DNA of 17,672 nucleotides from DATFYI01 sp035315125. Its GTDB lineage: Bacteria > Chloroflexota > Anaerolineae > Anaerolineales > Anaerolineaceae. Made by a program: the position numbers and the translations under genes. Shown piece by piece: positions 1 to 8,669 of this stretch; the first letter of the stretch is position 1, and every line of letters begins with the position of its first letter. The DNA lies in NCBI GenBank assembly GCA_035315125.1, contig DATFYI010000321.1:1-17672 (forward strand), read 5' to 3'. Below the pieces are notes generated by a model that saw nothing but the letters and a program-made list of their open reading frames with translations, made no database searches and had not been told where the DNA came from.

Positions 1-2
1 AA

Positions 3-752
3 GTTCGTGTACTCTCGGTCATGCAAAATGTGCCTGGCGTGGCTCGGCTTTTGGAGTGCGGCTTTTTAAAAATGACCTTGGAAGAAGATAAGCTTCCCCC
101 CGACCATGATCTACAAACCATAAAAGCGTTGAACGGTGAGGCCTTTCGAATTGGACCGGATTGTTTCGACTCCTTTTCCGAACAGCTTATCGATCGCGTG
201 GAGACAAACTGGACTCCATATTTGCTTGTCGAAAAGCGCCGAAATGAAGACAACCTGCTATTGATGTGTGACGCAAGTCTCAACCATGGTCATTTTCGAC
301 CGGTGCCAGATTTATTATTTATTGCTATCCAGATTTGTGATATCCTTCATGAGTCCCACCTACGCAACGTGGTTTATCGTGATCATAAGATCTTGCATTA
401 TTATTGGCAGCCCGAAAATAATGGGGTTTCGATTATAGATTGGAATGTAGCCCGTTACCATCCCGAAGGATTATCAGCTGTGGATATCCATATGGATCTT
501 GTCCAACTCGGGGCGCGCGGCTTGCACCACATTCTCACCGGTCGAACGGCCCCCGGTGCTTTACCGATGGGCCCAACCCGCCCTGAAGAAATCGAGCAAG
601 CCGCCCAAAGTTACGCTGCCCAGTGGACATACGATGATCAACGTCTTTCTGATGAAGTACGCACGATTCTTGAACAACTTCTCAACGGAAGTTATACCAG
701 CGCTGCGGATCTCCGCGAAGATTTGAAGCGTGCATATATGAATAGCATGTAA
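3..752 (+). CDS. Ser/Thr protein kinase-like protein, 5' end outside window
   Basis: This is the C-terminal part of a protein kinase fold. The frame stays open to the left edge (codons from base 3 read VRVLSV before the first Met at 21), so the real start and the ATP-binding N-lobe probably lie outside the window. Numbered from the Met at 21, YRDHK (119-123) sits where kinases have HRDxK, and DWN (140-142) sits where they have DFG. The catalytic Asp, the following Lys and the metal-binding Asp are therefore kept, while the HRD His is Tyr and the usual Asn five residues after the Asp is His. The tail (about 205-243) fits a kinase C-lobe end. It may be a weak kinase or a pseudokinase scaffold. 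It is followed 8 bp downstream by the TPR/SH3 membrane protein and is probably cotranscribed with it. The kinase fold is fairly sure; activity is not. Confidence 0.72.
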   Translation, partial: VRVLSVMQNVPGVARLLECGFLKMTLEEDKLPPDHDLQTIKALNGEAFRIGPDCFDSFSEQLIDRVETNWTPYLLVEKRRNEDNLLLMCDASLNHGHFRPVPDLLFIAIQICDILHESHLRNVVYRDHKILHYYWQPENNGVSIIDWNVARYHPEGLSAVDIHMDLVQLGARGLHHILTGRTAPGALPMGPTRPEEIEQAAQSYAAQWTYDDQRLSDEVRTILEQLLNGSYTSAADLREDLKRAYMNSM

Positions 753-760
753 GGAATTTC

Positions 761-2491
761 ATGACCGATTTTGAGACACTATTAAGCAAGTCAACCCGCC
801 TGCTCGATCAGGAGACCCCCCCGGTTGGAGAGTTGCGTCGCCTCTCCGTTGAGCTGGACGACTTAATCAATTCGCCCGAATATCAAAATCTGTCTGTCGA
901 AGACCACAGCCAGGTGCAAAGTCTCCTCCAGAATTTGCGCAGTCGTCTCCGCGGGGGTGAACAGGTCCTTGTACCCTTACCAAATCAAATGCCAATGGTT
1001 CAGGAGGTCGGTGGCGCTGCGCCCAGCGCAACGCGAAACGAGGAGCGCCAGCATAACTCTTATGCCCAGGAATCGATGGAGGAAGCCGAAAAACTTTTCT
1101 ACAGCGGGCATTATAGCGATGCAATCAAGGTGTATGACCAGGTCTTAACCATAGAACCCGACTGGGAACGCGCCAAACAACACCGAATTGAAGCCGAAGG
1201 ATACCTGCGTACCGGCCATATACCGGCTGTGGCTCTACCTGCTGAGGCTGCTACAGCATTTAGTAAGGCTCAATCAGCGGCCCGGCTGGGTCGTTTTCAA
1301 GATGCAATGGGTATGCTCATGCGTGCTCAAAATATCCTTCAGCAATTTGGTATCCAGCGCTGGCAAGAAGGACAGGAGTTCGAGCAAAAGCTCCAGCAAA
1401 ATATTGATGCTGAGAACGTCTATAACGAGGGCATGCAGCTTTTTTCGCAGGGTCAATTAGATGAAGGCATTGATAAAGTCGATACCGCTGCCCAGGTCAC
1501 TGGTTTGCCACGCTATAGTGAACGGTTGCAGACATTATTGAAAGAGCGTGATCAGATAGAGAACAGCATCGAGGCGCTCAACGCTCCCATACTAGAACCA
1601 AAAACAGTTTCGCAGGCCAGATCTGTGCTAGATGGCTTGGTATTAAAATATGGTCTGAATCCAACTTTACAGAGGTTAAAGAGCCAGATTGATGCCGCCA
1701 TTCCACGTGTGGTGGCGCCTTTGAAGGATCAGATCCAATCCCTTAAGACACAGGCAGCACGCGCTCAGACAATTGAAAGTGCTCGCAATCGCGCTCAACA
1801 AGCCCGCCAACTCATCGACACAGTACGCAGCCAGGGCTATTGGGATGAAGAGATGGACCGACTTCAAGGCGAAGTGGATAAATTGATCCAGGATCAATCT
1901 CGATATGCCGACCAGCTTGAGCAGGCACGCACCGTGCTAGAAGCTAACCGTTCCTGGCCTTCGGCTGCAGCACGAATGAGTGTGGACCTTCGTGCTCGTT
2001 ATCCCAACGATCCGGATGTGGTTGAATTGAATCGGTCTCTTGGAACATACAACAATACCATTTTGGGTATCAAGATTTTGGCTGGTATTGTGGGGGTTGC
2101 TCTGGTCATCTTTTTATTGTGGATGGGATTTCGCCAGGTGCGCGCCGGCCTTCTTGCGATGGCGCCAACCTCCACTCCTACACTGACTGCTACGGCAACT
2201 GGTACCGCAACCCCGCGCCCGTCACTTACACCGAGCCTGACACCGACAATGACCAGTACACCTACTGTAACCCCAACACCGTTATCAGCCATTGTAGCGC
2301 GTAAAATTTGGCTACATACAGGTTGTTATGAAGAGTTTAACGCAATAGTGCAAATTCCAATGGGCGCATCGGTGAACCTGCTGCCGGCTGAACGACGCTT
2401 TGACAGCCTTGCCCGTGAATGTTTATTAGTTGAGTATCACGGCCCAACCCAAACGACTATTGGATGGATGTTGATTGCTGATTTAAGGTAA
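761..2491 (+). CDS. TPR-containing membrane protein with extracytoplasmic SH3-like domain
   Basis: The 576-residue protein shows four parts. Residues 1-430 are a soluble helical region with TPR-like helices, clearest at about 101-135 and 164-197, and a coiled-coil-like Gln/Arg-rich stretch at about 320-395. One hydrophobic membrane helix lies at about 434-457. A Thr/Pro/Ser-rich stalk spans 469-508. A C-terminal beta-rich domain (about 509-576) ending GWMLIADL resembles bacterial SH3 domains and has two Cys (522, 554) that could pair outside the cell. There is no N-terminal signal peptide, so the TPR part should be cytoplasmic and the SH3 part outside. The start follows AAGGA, which overlaps the stop of the kinase-like gene, suggesting translational coupling. 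A role in relaying or sensing envelope state beside the kinase-like protein is inference. The exact function is unknown. Confidence 0.8.
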   Translation: MTDFETLLSKSTRLLDQETPPVGELRRLSVELDDLINSPEYQNLSVEDHSQVQSLLQNLRSRLRGGEQVLVPLPNQMPMVQEVGGAAPSATRNEERQHNSYAQESMEEAEKLFYSGHYSDAIKVYDQVLTIEPDWERAKQHRIEAEGYLRTGHIPAVALPAEAATAFSKAQSAARLGRFQDAMGMLMRAQNILQQFGIQRWQEGQEFEQKLQQNIDAENVYNEGMQLFSQGQLDEGIDKVDTAAQVTGLPRYSERLQTLLKERDQIENSIEALNAPILEPKTVSQARSVLDGLVLKYGLNPTLQRLKSQIDAAIPRVVAPLKDQIQSLKTQAARAQTIESARNRAQQARQLIDTVRSQGYWDEEMDRLQGEVDKLIQDQSRYADQLEQARTVLEANRSWPSAAARMSVDLRARYPNDPDVVELNRSLGTYNNTILGIKILAGIVGVALVIFLLWMGFRQVRAGLLAMAPTSTPTLTATATGTATPRPSLTPSLTPTMTSTPTVTPTPLSAIVARKIWLHTGCYEEFNAIVQIPMGASVNLLPAERRFDSLARECLLVEYHGPTQTTIGWMLIADLR

Positions 2492-2507
2492 TCAATTTAG
2501 TTTTATT
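2471..2507 (+). terminator. Possible weak terminator hairpin after the TPR/SH3 gene
   Basis: TTGATT (2471-2476) and AATCAA (2490-2495) form a perfect 6-bp inverted repeat around a 13-nt loop, followed by the T-rich stretch TTTAGTTTTATT. It overlaps the stop codon and lies in the 11-bp gap between convergent genes. The stem is AT-rich and short, so this is only a weak candidate. Confidence 0.25.
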
Positions 2508-4905
2508 CGTAGGCCAAAACTTCGCGGATGGTCATCTGGGAGGCGCTGCGGGCAGGCACCAGGCTGGCTAAAAGTGACAGGACTGCCACTGCCGCCAGCC
2601 AGATTCCAAATCCATGAAAGGTCAGCGCGAAATTGGCAGGCGAGTTGAATATCGCCTGGCTGATGACTTCTGATAGTACGCTCGTAATTGGAAATGATAG
2701 CAAGCTTCCCAGAACAAAGCTGATCAGACCGATTAGCAAGCCTTCTATCAAAATCAGTTTCAAAATAACGCCGTCGTGGGCTCCAATTGCGCGCAAAACG
2801 CCAATTTCTCGCGTGCGTTCCATCACACTCATACTGAGCGTTCCAGCCAGTCCAACGCTGCCTACCACCGCGGTAAGCATGGCCATGATTAATAAGAAAC
2901 CCGTTAAAATACCCAGGTAATCTGTTAATGATTTCGTAAATGCGCCGCCAGCTTCTGAATTGGCAACATTGAAATCATTGGCTCGATAGATTGTATCCAA
3001 TGTTTTTGCCAGGTCTGTCTGGGAAGCCAGACTATGATTGATGCCTTGAACGCGGTACATAGTAGTGCGACCAGATTGGTTGAGCATTTGTGAAAGATAA
3101 TCGTAATTTGTATAAGCAATTAAAGTATCCACTCCAGTGAACTGGAAGATACCAACGATCTGCCAGTCCTGCTTGTGGGTACCAACTTTTAATCTTAAAA
3201 AGTCACCAACCTTGAGTTCAGGGAATTTTCGAAGGAAGGCTTCATTAATCGTAATGGCATTCTGGTCTCCTGGAATGATCCACCGTCCGGACAACATGAT
3301 TGGTGAAACCAGAGAACTATTTGCCGGGGGAGCGATTAAAGCCACATCGTCGCCAATAGTGCCATCAGGTTTTAAAATTGAGCCTTGCGCGGACGTCCAG
3401 GCCTCGATTTTTTGTACACCGGGAACTTGCATGCCCAAGTTTTGTATCTCGTCCACCGGATAAGAGTAAATAAAATCCAGGTTCACATCTGCTCCAGAAT
3501 ACTTGATGATCTGGTCAGTTTTCAAATTTAATGATTGCTGCACATTAAAAACGGATATGAATATCGCTCCACCTAAAGTCAGTGTAAAAAGGGTTAGAGC
3601 CAGGCGCCATTTGTGTCGAAAGGTGTTTCGAATGGAAACTAACACCGGACGTGAGATTCCGTGCAGGAGTGACAGGATCTGATCCAACAGCCCTTTTTTC
3701 AAAGGTCCGTTTCCGGAGGTGTTGTTTCCGGTGATAGCTTTCTGGACGGTAACCCTGGCGCCTTTAAGAACTGGCAGCAAACCTGCCAGCAATGGAACAG
3801 CCAGGGCAATGACTATTTGAGCCAGGATGGCCTGTGGAATAAAGCGAAAACCTTTGAGCGGAAAACCGATTAATTGCCCTGCGTAGGATGAAAGAGCGTA
3901 GGCTGCCCAGCCGCCCAGCGGTAAGGCGATCGCCAGCGCCATTATCCCGAAGGAGAAGATTAACGCCAGATACATGAATACAATTTTCAGGCGACCTGCT
4001 CCTACCAATTTCATGATCCCAATTTGGGGCAGGTGTTGAGTCAGTAGAGCGCTCAATGTATTGGAAATAAGCGATCCACCCAAAAAAACAATCAGTACTC
4101 CCAAGATCAACAGAATACGAAGAATCGCCTGGAGTATCGAATCCATCGGGTGTGTGTTTCTAAGCTCTACCCTTGAGCTGTACACTTTACTATTATTGTT
4201 TTTTAGTTTATCGGTTACCCGATTCAAGACTTGCTGGATAGTGGTCTGATCATTTGGGTGGTCTTTCACGGTTATTTGCATCTCGGTATAATATTCCGTG
4301 CTGTGCAACCATTCGAGCGTATCTGGAATAATGTAACCTTTTGTATCAGAGGATGATCTGCCAATTCCGGAGGTAACATCCTGAGATATTCCTGCAACTG
4401 GCAAAACCCGGTCTGTTCCGTCATTCAATTTGATCTGTAATTCATCACCCGTCTTAATATTATATTTATCGGCGATCTTCTTTTCGAGAATAACCTGATC
4501 TTTGGCAGGTATTTCAGCCCCGGAAAGATGGAGTTGAGCATTGATTCTTTGCGGTGCGAAGTCCGATAAGGCGATCAGATCGAGACTGGTCCACTGATCT
4601 GGGCCAGTATTAAGGCGAACCGCAACCGTCTGCAATCCCTGAGCTTGCTGAACCCCATGAGTATTATCAATGGCCGTGAGCATATCTTTATTAAACGGGT
4701 CGGTATTCAAATCGATATTAGCCGGGTTAGAGGCAGCATAACTCGAATTCATGTCATTGGGAATAATATAATAAGCCCCGGCAATCATCCCCACAGCAAA
4801 AACACCAACCGCTATTGATACAACCACCAATATCGAACGAATTTTGTTGCTTAAAAGATCGGCTAAAATCTTTCGATAGCTGGGTTTAATATTGAATATC
4901 CCCAT
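2503..4905 (-). CDS. ABC transporter permease with two FtsX domains
   Basis: At 800 residues this is the membrane component of a MacB/LolCDE-type ABC system. It holds two FtsX-like halves. TM1 is at about 24-48, followed by a large extracytoplasmic domain (about 50-255) and TM helices at about 258-284, 306-330 and 358-382. The second half repeats this: a TM at about 432-455, an extracytoplasmic domain (about 457-660) and TMs at about 664-690, 714-742 and 766-786. The family motif after the first TM of each three-helix block is present twice, QIGIMKLVGA (294-303) and EIGVLRAIGA (700-709), a strong sign of a duplicated FtsX unit. Such proteins use ATP on the cytoplasmic side to move lipids, lipoproteins or peptides, or to do mechanical work across the membrane. 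The substrate cannot be told here. The start codon lies 1 bp after the stop of the upstream ATPase-cNMP gene, implying coupled translation. Confidence 0.9.
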   Translation of the reverse strand: MGIFNIKPSYRKILADLLSNKIRSILVVVSIAVGVFAVGMIAGAYYIIPNDMNSSYAASNPANIDLNTDPFNKDMLTAIDNTHGVQQAQGLQTVAVRLNTGPDQWTSLDLIALSDFAPQRINAQLHLSGAEIPAKDQVILEKKIADKYNIKTGDELQIKLNDGTDRVLPVAGISQDVTSGIGRSSSDTKGYIIPDTLEWLHSTEYYTEMQITVKDHPNDQTTIQQVLNRVTDKLKNNNSKVYSSRVELRNTHPMDSILQAILRILLILGVLIVFLGGSLISNTLSALLTQHLPQIGIMKLVGAGRLKIVFMYLALIFSFGIMALAIALPLGGWAAYALSSYAGQLIGFPLKGFRFIPQAILAQIVIALAVPLLAGLLPVLKGARVTVQKAITGNNTSGNGPLKKGLLDQILSLLHGISRPVLVSIRNTFRHKWRLALTLFTLTLGGAIFISVFNVQQSLNLKTDQIIKYSGADVNLDFIYSYPVDEIQNLGMQVPGVQKIEAWTSAQGSILKPDGTIGDDVALIAPPANSSLVSPIMLSGRWIIPGDQNAITINEAFLRKFPELKVGDFLRLKVGTHKQDWQIVGIFQFTGVDTLIAYTNYDYLSQMLNQSGRTTMYRVQGINHSLASQTDLAKTLDTIYRANDFNVANSEAGGAFTKSLTDYLGILTGFLLIMAMLTAVVGSVGLAGTLSMSVMERTREIGVLRAIGAHDGVILKLILIEGLLIGLISFVLGSLLSFPITSVLSEVISQAIFNSPANFALTFHGFGIWLAAVAVLSLLASLVPARSASQMTIREVLAYE

Positions 4906-4906
4906 A

Positions 4907-6022
4907 CTATAAGATTACCTCTCCCCCGGTAAGCAAGGCACGGCGCATTGCGGATGATTCGGTGATCAATTCGCAGAATATTTTTTGGTCCAATGTCAAA
5001 AGCTCAAGAGGCTGGCCATGATCAGCAGCCATAACACCATCTGAAGTGGGCATATTGCTCAATAGACTCACCTGTCCGAAGACATTTCCTGGACCTAAAG
5101 TGATAGTCTTGTTGGTGTGGTTCCTCCGTACCTCGACATTTCCACGATTGATGATAAAGAGCTTATCGATCTTTTGGCCCGGTTCGATCAATCGTAAACC
5201 AGGCTGATAGGTATCTACCTGACAGGCATGAGTTGCTCGCAGCATTTGCGTATGAGACAGCCAGGGCAGAGCGGCAGCAATGGCTGGATGGATTACTTCA
5301 CCATCACATAACAATAGAGTACGAGAAGTTCGTTGAGCCAGTTTTGGATCGTGTGTGACCATGATAATGGTCTTGCCATTATGGACTAATCCCTCGAATA
5401 TTTCGAAGATATTTTCGGCTGTGCGTGAATCCAGATTACCGGTCGGCTCATCAGCAATAATGAAAGGTGGATCGTTGGCCATAGCTCGCGCTACCGCTGC
5501 AGCTTGCTGCTGCCCGCCCGATACTGCTGCTGGCATTTTTCCGGCTACATTTTCCAGCCCTACCATTTTCAGTAGGGATAATGCACGCTTCTCGCGTTCG
5601 GAGCGTGGGATTTTGTTAGTAATGTCCATTGGAAGCATAGTATTCTCGAGCAGTGTCAAAACCGGTAATAGCTGGTAAAACTGGAAGACTATCCCGAGGT
5701 TGAGACCCCGCCAGCGGGCCATCTGGCTCTCGCTTAAGGTGTGGACGAGGGTTTCTCCAATCTGTACCTCGCCAGATGTCGGTCGATCAATGCCAGTCAG
5801 CATATTAACCAAGGTCGACTTTCCACTGCCAGATTTTCCAATTACACCGACAAACTCACCAGGAAAGAATGCCGTGTCGATGCCCTTCAGAACTGTGACA
5901 TCTCCGACAGTGGTTTTAAATTTCTTGACGATGTTGCTCATCTTGATAACAGCACCCTCAAGATCCAGCAACGAAAAATTTCTTGATGAAGTAAATGTAC
6001 GTTTAAAAATTGATGTGACCAT
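4907..6022 (-). CDS. ABC transporter ATP-binding protein fused to a C-terminal cyclic-nucleotide-binding-like domain
   Basis: The 371-residue protein has a MacB/LolD-like ATPase domain (about 28-248) and an extra C-terminal domain (about 255-360) with the fold signature of CRP/cNMP-binding domains. ATPase motifs are Walker A GKSGSGKST (62-70), Q-loop Gln114, signature VSGGQQQ (167-173), Walker B with Asp191 and Glu192, D-loop NLDS (196-199) and switch His224. The residue after the signature is Ala174, where most relatives have Arg. In the C-terminal domain, EPGQKIDKLFIINRGNVEVRR (280-300, split here as EPGQKIDKLF and IINRGNVEVRR) matches the beta-roll. The phosphate-binding cassette FGQVSLLSNMPTSDGV (315-330) has Gln for the usual Glu and Thr for the usual Arg, so canonical cAMP/cGMP binding is doubtful. 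The start is uncertain: the ATG at 6022 has no clear Shine-Dalgarno, and Met28 (codon at 5939-5941) would begin at the conserved domain edge. It is the middle gene of the operon. Confidence 0.88.
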   Translation of the reverse strand: MVTSIFKRTFTSSRNFSLLDLEGAVIKMSNIVKKFKTTVGDVTVLKGIDTAFFPGEFVGVIGKSGSGKSTLVNMLTGIDRPTSGEVQIGETLVHTLSESQMARWRGLNLGIVFQFYQLLPVLTLLENTMLPMDITNKIPRSEREKRALSLLKMVGLENVAGKMPAAVSGGQQQAAAVARAMANDPPFIIADEPTGNLDSRTAENIFEIFEGLVHNGKTIIMVTHDPKLAQRTSRTLLLCDGEVIHPAIAAALPWLSHTQMLRATHACQVDTYQPGLRLIEPGQKIDKLFIINRGNVEVRRNHTNKTITLGPGNVFGQVSLLSNMPTSDGVMAADHGQPLELLTLDQKIFCELITESSAMRRALLTGGEVIL

Positions 6023-6033
6023 TTTTTATTTAA

Positions 6034-6786
6034 TCAGTTATCTTTACGATCTTCAAACAGGTACCCATCTTCTATTGAAAGAATACGCGAAACATGTTCA
6101 TCCAGGCTGCGGTCATGGCTTACGATAATGACCGTTTTCCCACGTTCTACAAGTTTTTCAAAAATCTTAAAAATGACCTCAGCTGTAGCCGAATCCAGAT
6201 TGCCGGTTGGTTCATCCGCCACGATAAGTTGGGGGTCATTTGCGAGAGCACGGGCAATTGCAGCGCGTTGTTGTTGACCACCTGAGATGGCGGAGGGTTT
6301 CTTGAAAGCGTGGTCCTGCAGTTCAACATCCTGAAGTAACATGCGGGCACGTTCTTCGCTCTTGTGGGGTTGATAAAGACCGCAAAATTCCATCGGAAGC
6401 AGGATATTATCTAAAAGTGATATCGATGGGATAAGTTGGAATGTTTGATAAACCACACCCACATTTCGGCCACGCCATAAGGCTTTCTGGTCTTCCGTTA
6501 ATTTATGGATGGGTGTATTTTCAAACCAGACTTCACCGGAAGTCAGTTGGTCCACCCCGGTAATCATGTTGACCAGCGTGGATTTACCAGCACCAGATTT
6601 CCCAATGATGCCTATAAATTCAGAACGACCAAACTGTGCTTCAATTCCATTTAGGGCTGTAAAGTCACCGGAAGTCGTTTGATATACCTTTATAACATTG
6701 TGTAAATAGACAAGCGGTTTTTGAACCAGGGTTTGTTCATTTGCCGCAGTGTCGACCGATAAAACCGTATTTGTTCGTTCCAACAT
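6034..6786 (-). CDS. ABC transporter ATP-binding protein (MacB/LolD type)
   Basis: This 250-residue ATPase, first gene of the operon, energises an FtsX-type permease. All motifs are present: Walker A GKSGAGKST (62-70), Q-loop Gln114, signature ISGGQQQR (167-174), Walker B Asp191-Glu192, NLDS (196-199) and His224. From Walker A onward the motif positions match those of the next gene residue for residue, so the two ATPases are clear paralogues. This one lacks the extra C-terminal domain and keeps Arg174. About 27 residues precede the ABC domain. No good Shine-Dalgarno is visible upstream of the ATG, so a later start is possible but no strong alternative was seen. Its stop lies 11 bp before the next start. 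A heterodimer with the ATPase-cNMP protein is inferred. Confidence 0.92.
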   Translation of the reverse strand: MLERTNTVLSVDTAANEQTLVQKPLVYLHNVIKVYQTTSGDFTALNGIEAQFGRSEFIGIIGKSGAGKSTLVNMITGVDQLTSGEVWFENTPIHKLTEDQKALWRGRNVGVVYQTFQLIPSISLLDNILLPMEFCGLYQPHKSEERARMLLQDVELQDHAFKKPSAISGGQQQRAAIARALANDPQLIVADEPTGNLDSATAEVIFKIFEKLVERGKTVIIVSHDRSLDEHVSRILSIEDGYLFEDRKDN

Positions 6787-6860
6787 GTTAATTTAATTGC
6801 CCGTTTATTTTCGTTGTTTGCTCCGATGCAAGCTATACATTCACGGAACATTTATTATCC

Positions 6861-6866
6861 ATTATA
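6861..6866 (-). promoter_or_regulatory. Candidate -10 element for the ABC operon
   Basis: On the - strand the sequence reads TATAAT, a perfect -10 match, about 75 bp upstream of the first ATPase start. No good -35 hexamer is seen at 16-18 bp spacing. It lies in the AT-rich 151-bp gap 6787-6937, in which nothing else was recognised. Confidence 0.35.
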
Positions 6867-6937
6867 AGCCAGCTATTGAATTATTTTTACTATTCTTATC
6901 CTGATTTAACTTACAAGAGAATTACAAATAGTATTGG

Positions 6938-8599
6938 TTAAACCGAGACACGATTTCTTCCCCCAGATTTTGCGCGATAAAGACCATGATCTGCACGGGC
7001 TAATACTGCTGCAAGGTCTGCGTCTTCCATTAACACCTGTGCTACTCCAAAGCTAGAGGTTATCTTAATTAAATTCTGGCCAAGCTCGATCGGGTAGTTC
7101 GAAAATTCCTGACGTAAGCGTTCCGCCACATCGAGACTGGCGGTTAAATTGGAATTTGGTAGTAAGATGACGAATTCTTCGCCACCATATCTGCAGACGA
7201 TGTCACCTTTGCGAGCATGATTGATTAATAATTTTGCCAGTACAATCAAAACTCGGTCACCGGTTGAATGATTGTAAGTGTCATTAATTAGCTTGAAATG
7301 GTCGATATCTAAAAGAATTATTGAAAAGAGGGTCTGTAGCTGACGCGCTTTTTCAAATTCGTACTCACCTAGCGTGAAGAAATGTCCTCGATTAATCAAT
7401 CCAGTCAAAGGATCGATGGTTGCCAATTTTTCCAGCTCAAGCTGATCGCGAACATGTTCGTTAATTTCCTGTTCTAGTGCATTGTTTTGAAGTTTTAGAA
7501 TTTCGGCCTCTTTGCGAGAAGTCTCAACTTTGTGTAATATTTTCAAATTATCCAGGCGGTAATTGGTTGATTCGGCCAGGGCTTGTTCCATGGTAGCGTG
7601 GAATTCTTTATAATGCTGCAACGAGTTTTTATAATCCCCTTGTTCTTCATATAATTTTGCAAGCATCTCGTGGGATTTATAACGGTAGACGTTTAATTGG
7701 CGCTGGTGAGCCAATTTTAAAGTGGCATCATTCTGTTTACGAGTCTGTTCAAGCCGGCCTTGTCGATAATAGACCTGGCCTAGATTAACCATAGCTTCCA
7801 TTTCTGTATGCTCAAGTCCTTCTGTTTTAGCGATCTCAAGACATTTATACAGGGTCTCTTCGGCTTGTTGAAGATCGCCGCGGGCAAGATACACCTGACC
7901 GAGGGTATCCAGGATAGAGGCTTGCAACGACGGTTGATTGATCTCGTAAGCGATCTTCAAACCAGCCAGGGCATTGTCAAGTGCATCGTCTTTTAGATTT
8001 GCTAATATTTGAGTGAGCGCCAGGTTATTCAACGTAACACCCCTGGCACGGCTTATCTCCTGGCCTTCCTGTAATTCCAGGGCTCGCTGGAAAGCTTCGA
8101 TTGCCTGGGCATGATGTCCTTCGGCGCTATATACCGTACCTAAAGAGGTTAAGATATCCGCTTCTTTTTGGTGATTTTCTAATTCTCGCGAGATATTAAG
8201 AGCTTTGCTAAGAAAGTCAAAAGACTCAGCATAGTTTCCTAAGCTATTGTGAGCCCAGCCGATTGCATGGGTGGCTTCCATTAACAAAACAGGTGCGGAT
8301 AGTTCTTGTAGCAATTTGTACGCTTCAAGAAGCCGGGTTAGCGCCAGCCCAAATGAACCAGAAGATATTGCTAAACGACCTAGGATAATTTGGGTCTGGG
8401 CAATTCCTTGGGGGTATGGATGACCATCTGTTTCTTGCTGGCGGGATAATTCCAATGCCTGTTCAGCCAAACTTGCGGACCGGATTGGATCATTTACGCG
8501 CAACTCCCAGGCCAGTGCATTAAGTGCGTTAATCCGATCTGGCCCTTCATTTGCCGTATTTAACTGCAATTCCAGTTTTCTTAAATGATCTGTCTCCAT
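6938..8599 (-). CDS. TPR-repeat diguanylate cyclase (GGDEF domain)
   Basis: The 553-residue protein is predicted to make cyclic di-GMP from two GTP. Residues 1-340 are a run of TPR-like helix pairs, clear at about 110-140, 147-178, 187-218, 227-258, 267-298 and 307-338. A coiled-coil-like linker (about 345-390) leads into the GGDEF domain (about 391-553). Seen there are DPLTGLINR (396-404), DIDHFKLIND (431-440), the active-site loop GGEEF (472-476) and an inhibitory site RKGD (463-466) exactly five residues before it, so product feedback is likely. NDTYNH replaces the usual NDTYGH. There is no membrane helix or signal peptide, so it should be cytoplasmic, with the TPRs probably binding a partner protein. 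It is a tandem paralogue of the gene upstream, separated by 70 bp. No clear Shine-Dalgarno precedes the ATG. Confidence 0.9.
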   Translation of the reverse strand: METDHLRKLELQLNTANEGPDRINALNALAWELRVNDPIRSASLAEQALELSRQQETDGHPYPQGIAQTQIILGRLAISSGSFGLALTRLLEAYKLLQELSAPVLLMEATHAIGWAHNSLGNYAESFDFLSKALNISRELENHQKEADILTSLGTVYSAEGHHAQAIEAFQRALELQEGQEISRARGVTLNNLALTQILANLKDDALDNALAGLKIAYEINQPSLQASILDTLGQVYLARGDLQQAEETLYKCLEIAKTEGLEHTEMEAMVNLGQVYYRQGRLEQTRKQNDATLKLAHQRQLNVYRYKSHEMLAKLYEEQGDYKNSLQHYKEFHATMEQALAESTNYRLDNLKILHKVETSRKEAEILKLQNNALEQEINEHVRDQLELEKLATIDPLTGLINRGHFFTLGEYEFEKARQLQTLFSIILLDIDHFKLINDTYNHSTGDRVLIVLAKLLINHARKGDIVCRYGGEEFVILLPNSNLTASLDVAERLRQEFSNYPIELGQNLIKITSSFGVAQVLMEDADLAAVLARADHGLYRAKSGGRNRVSV

Positions 8600-8669
8600 T
8601 AATTCATACTGCCGTTTCTTTTACCAGTTTTACAATTACCTGCTCTTTTTTGCATCAAGAATTGCCAAT

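Noticed and set aside
2160..2290. DNA tandem repeat in the stretch rich in ACC/ACA/CCG triplets
   Set aside because: The pattern follows from coding a Thr/Pro-rich stalk. The units are irregular and do not form a true tandem array.
5700..6128. 142-codon + strand open frame
   Set aside because: It is antisense to the two ATPase genes, covers their conserved motifs, and has no family resemblance.
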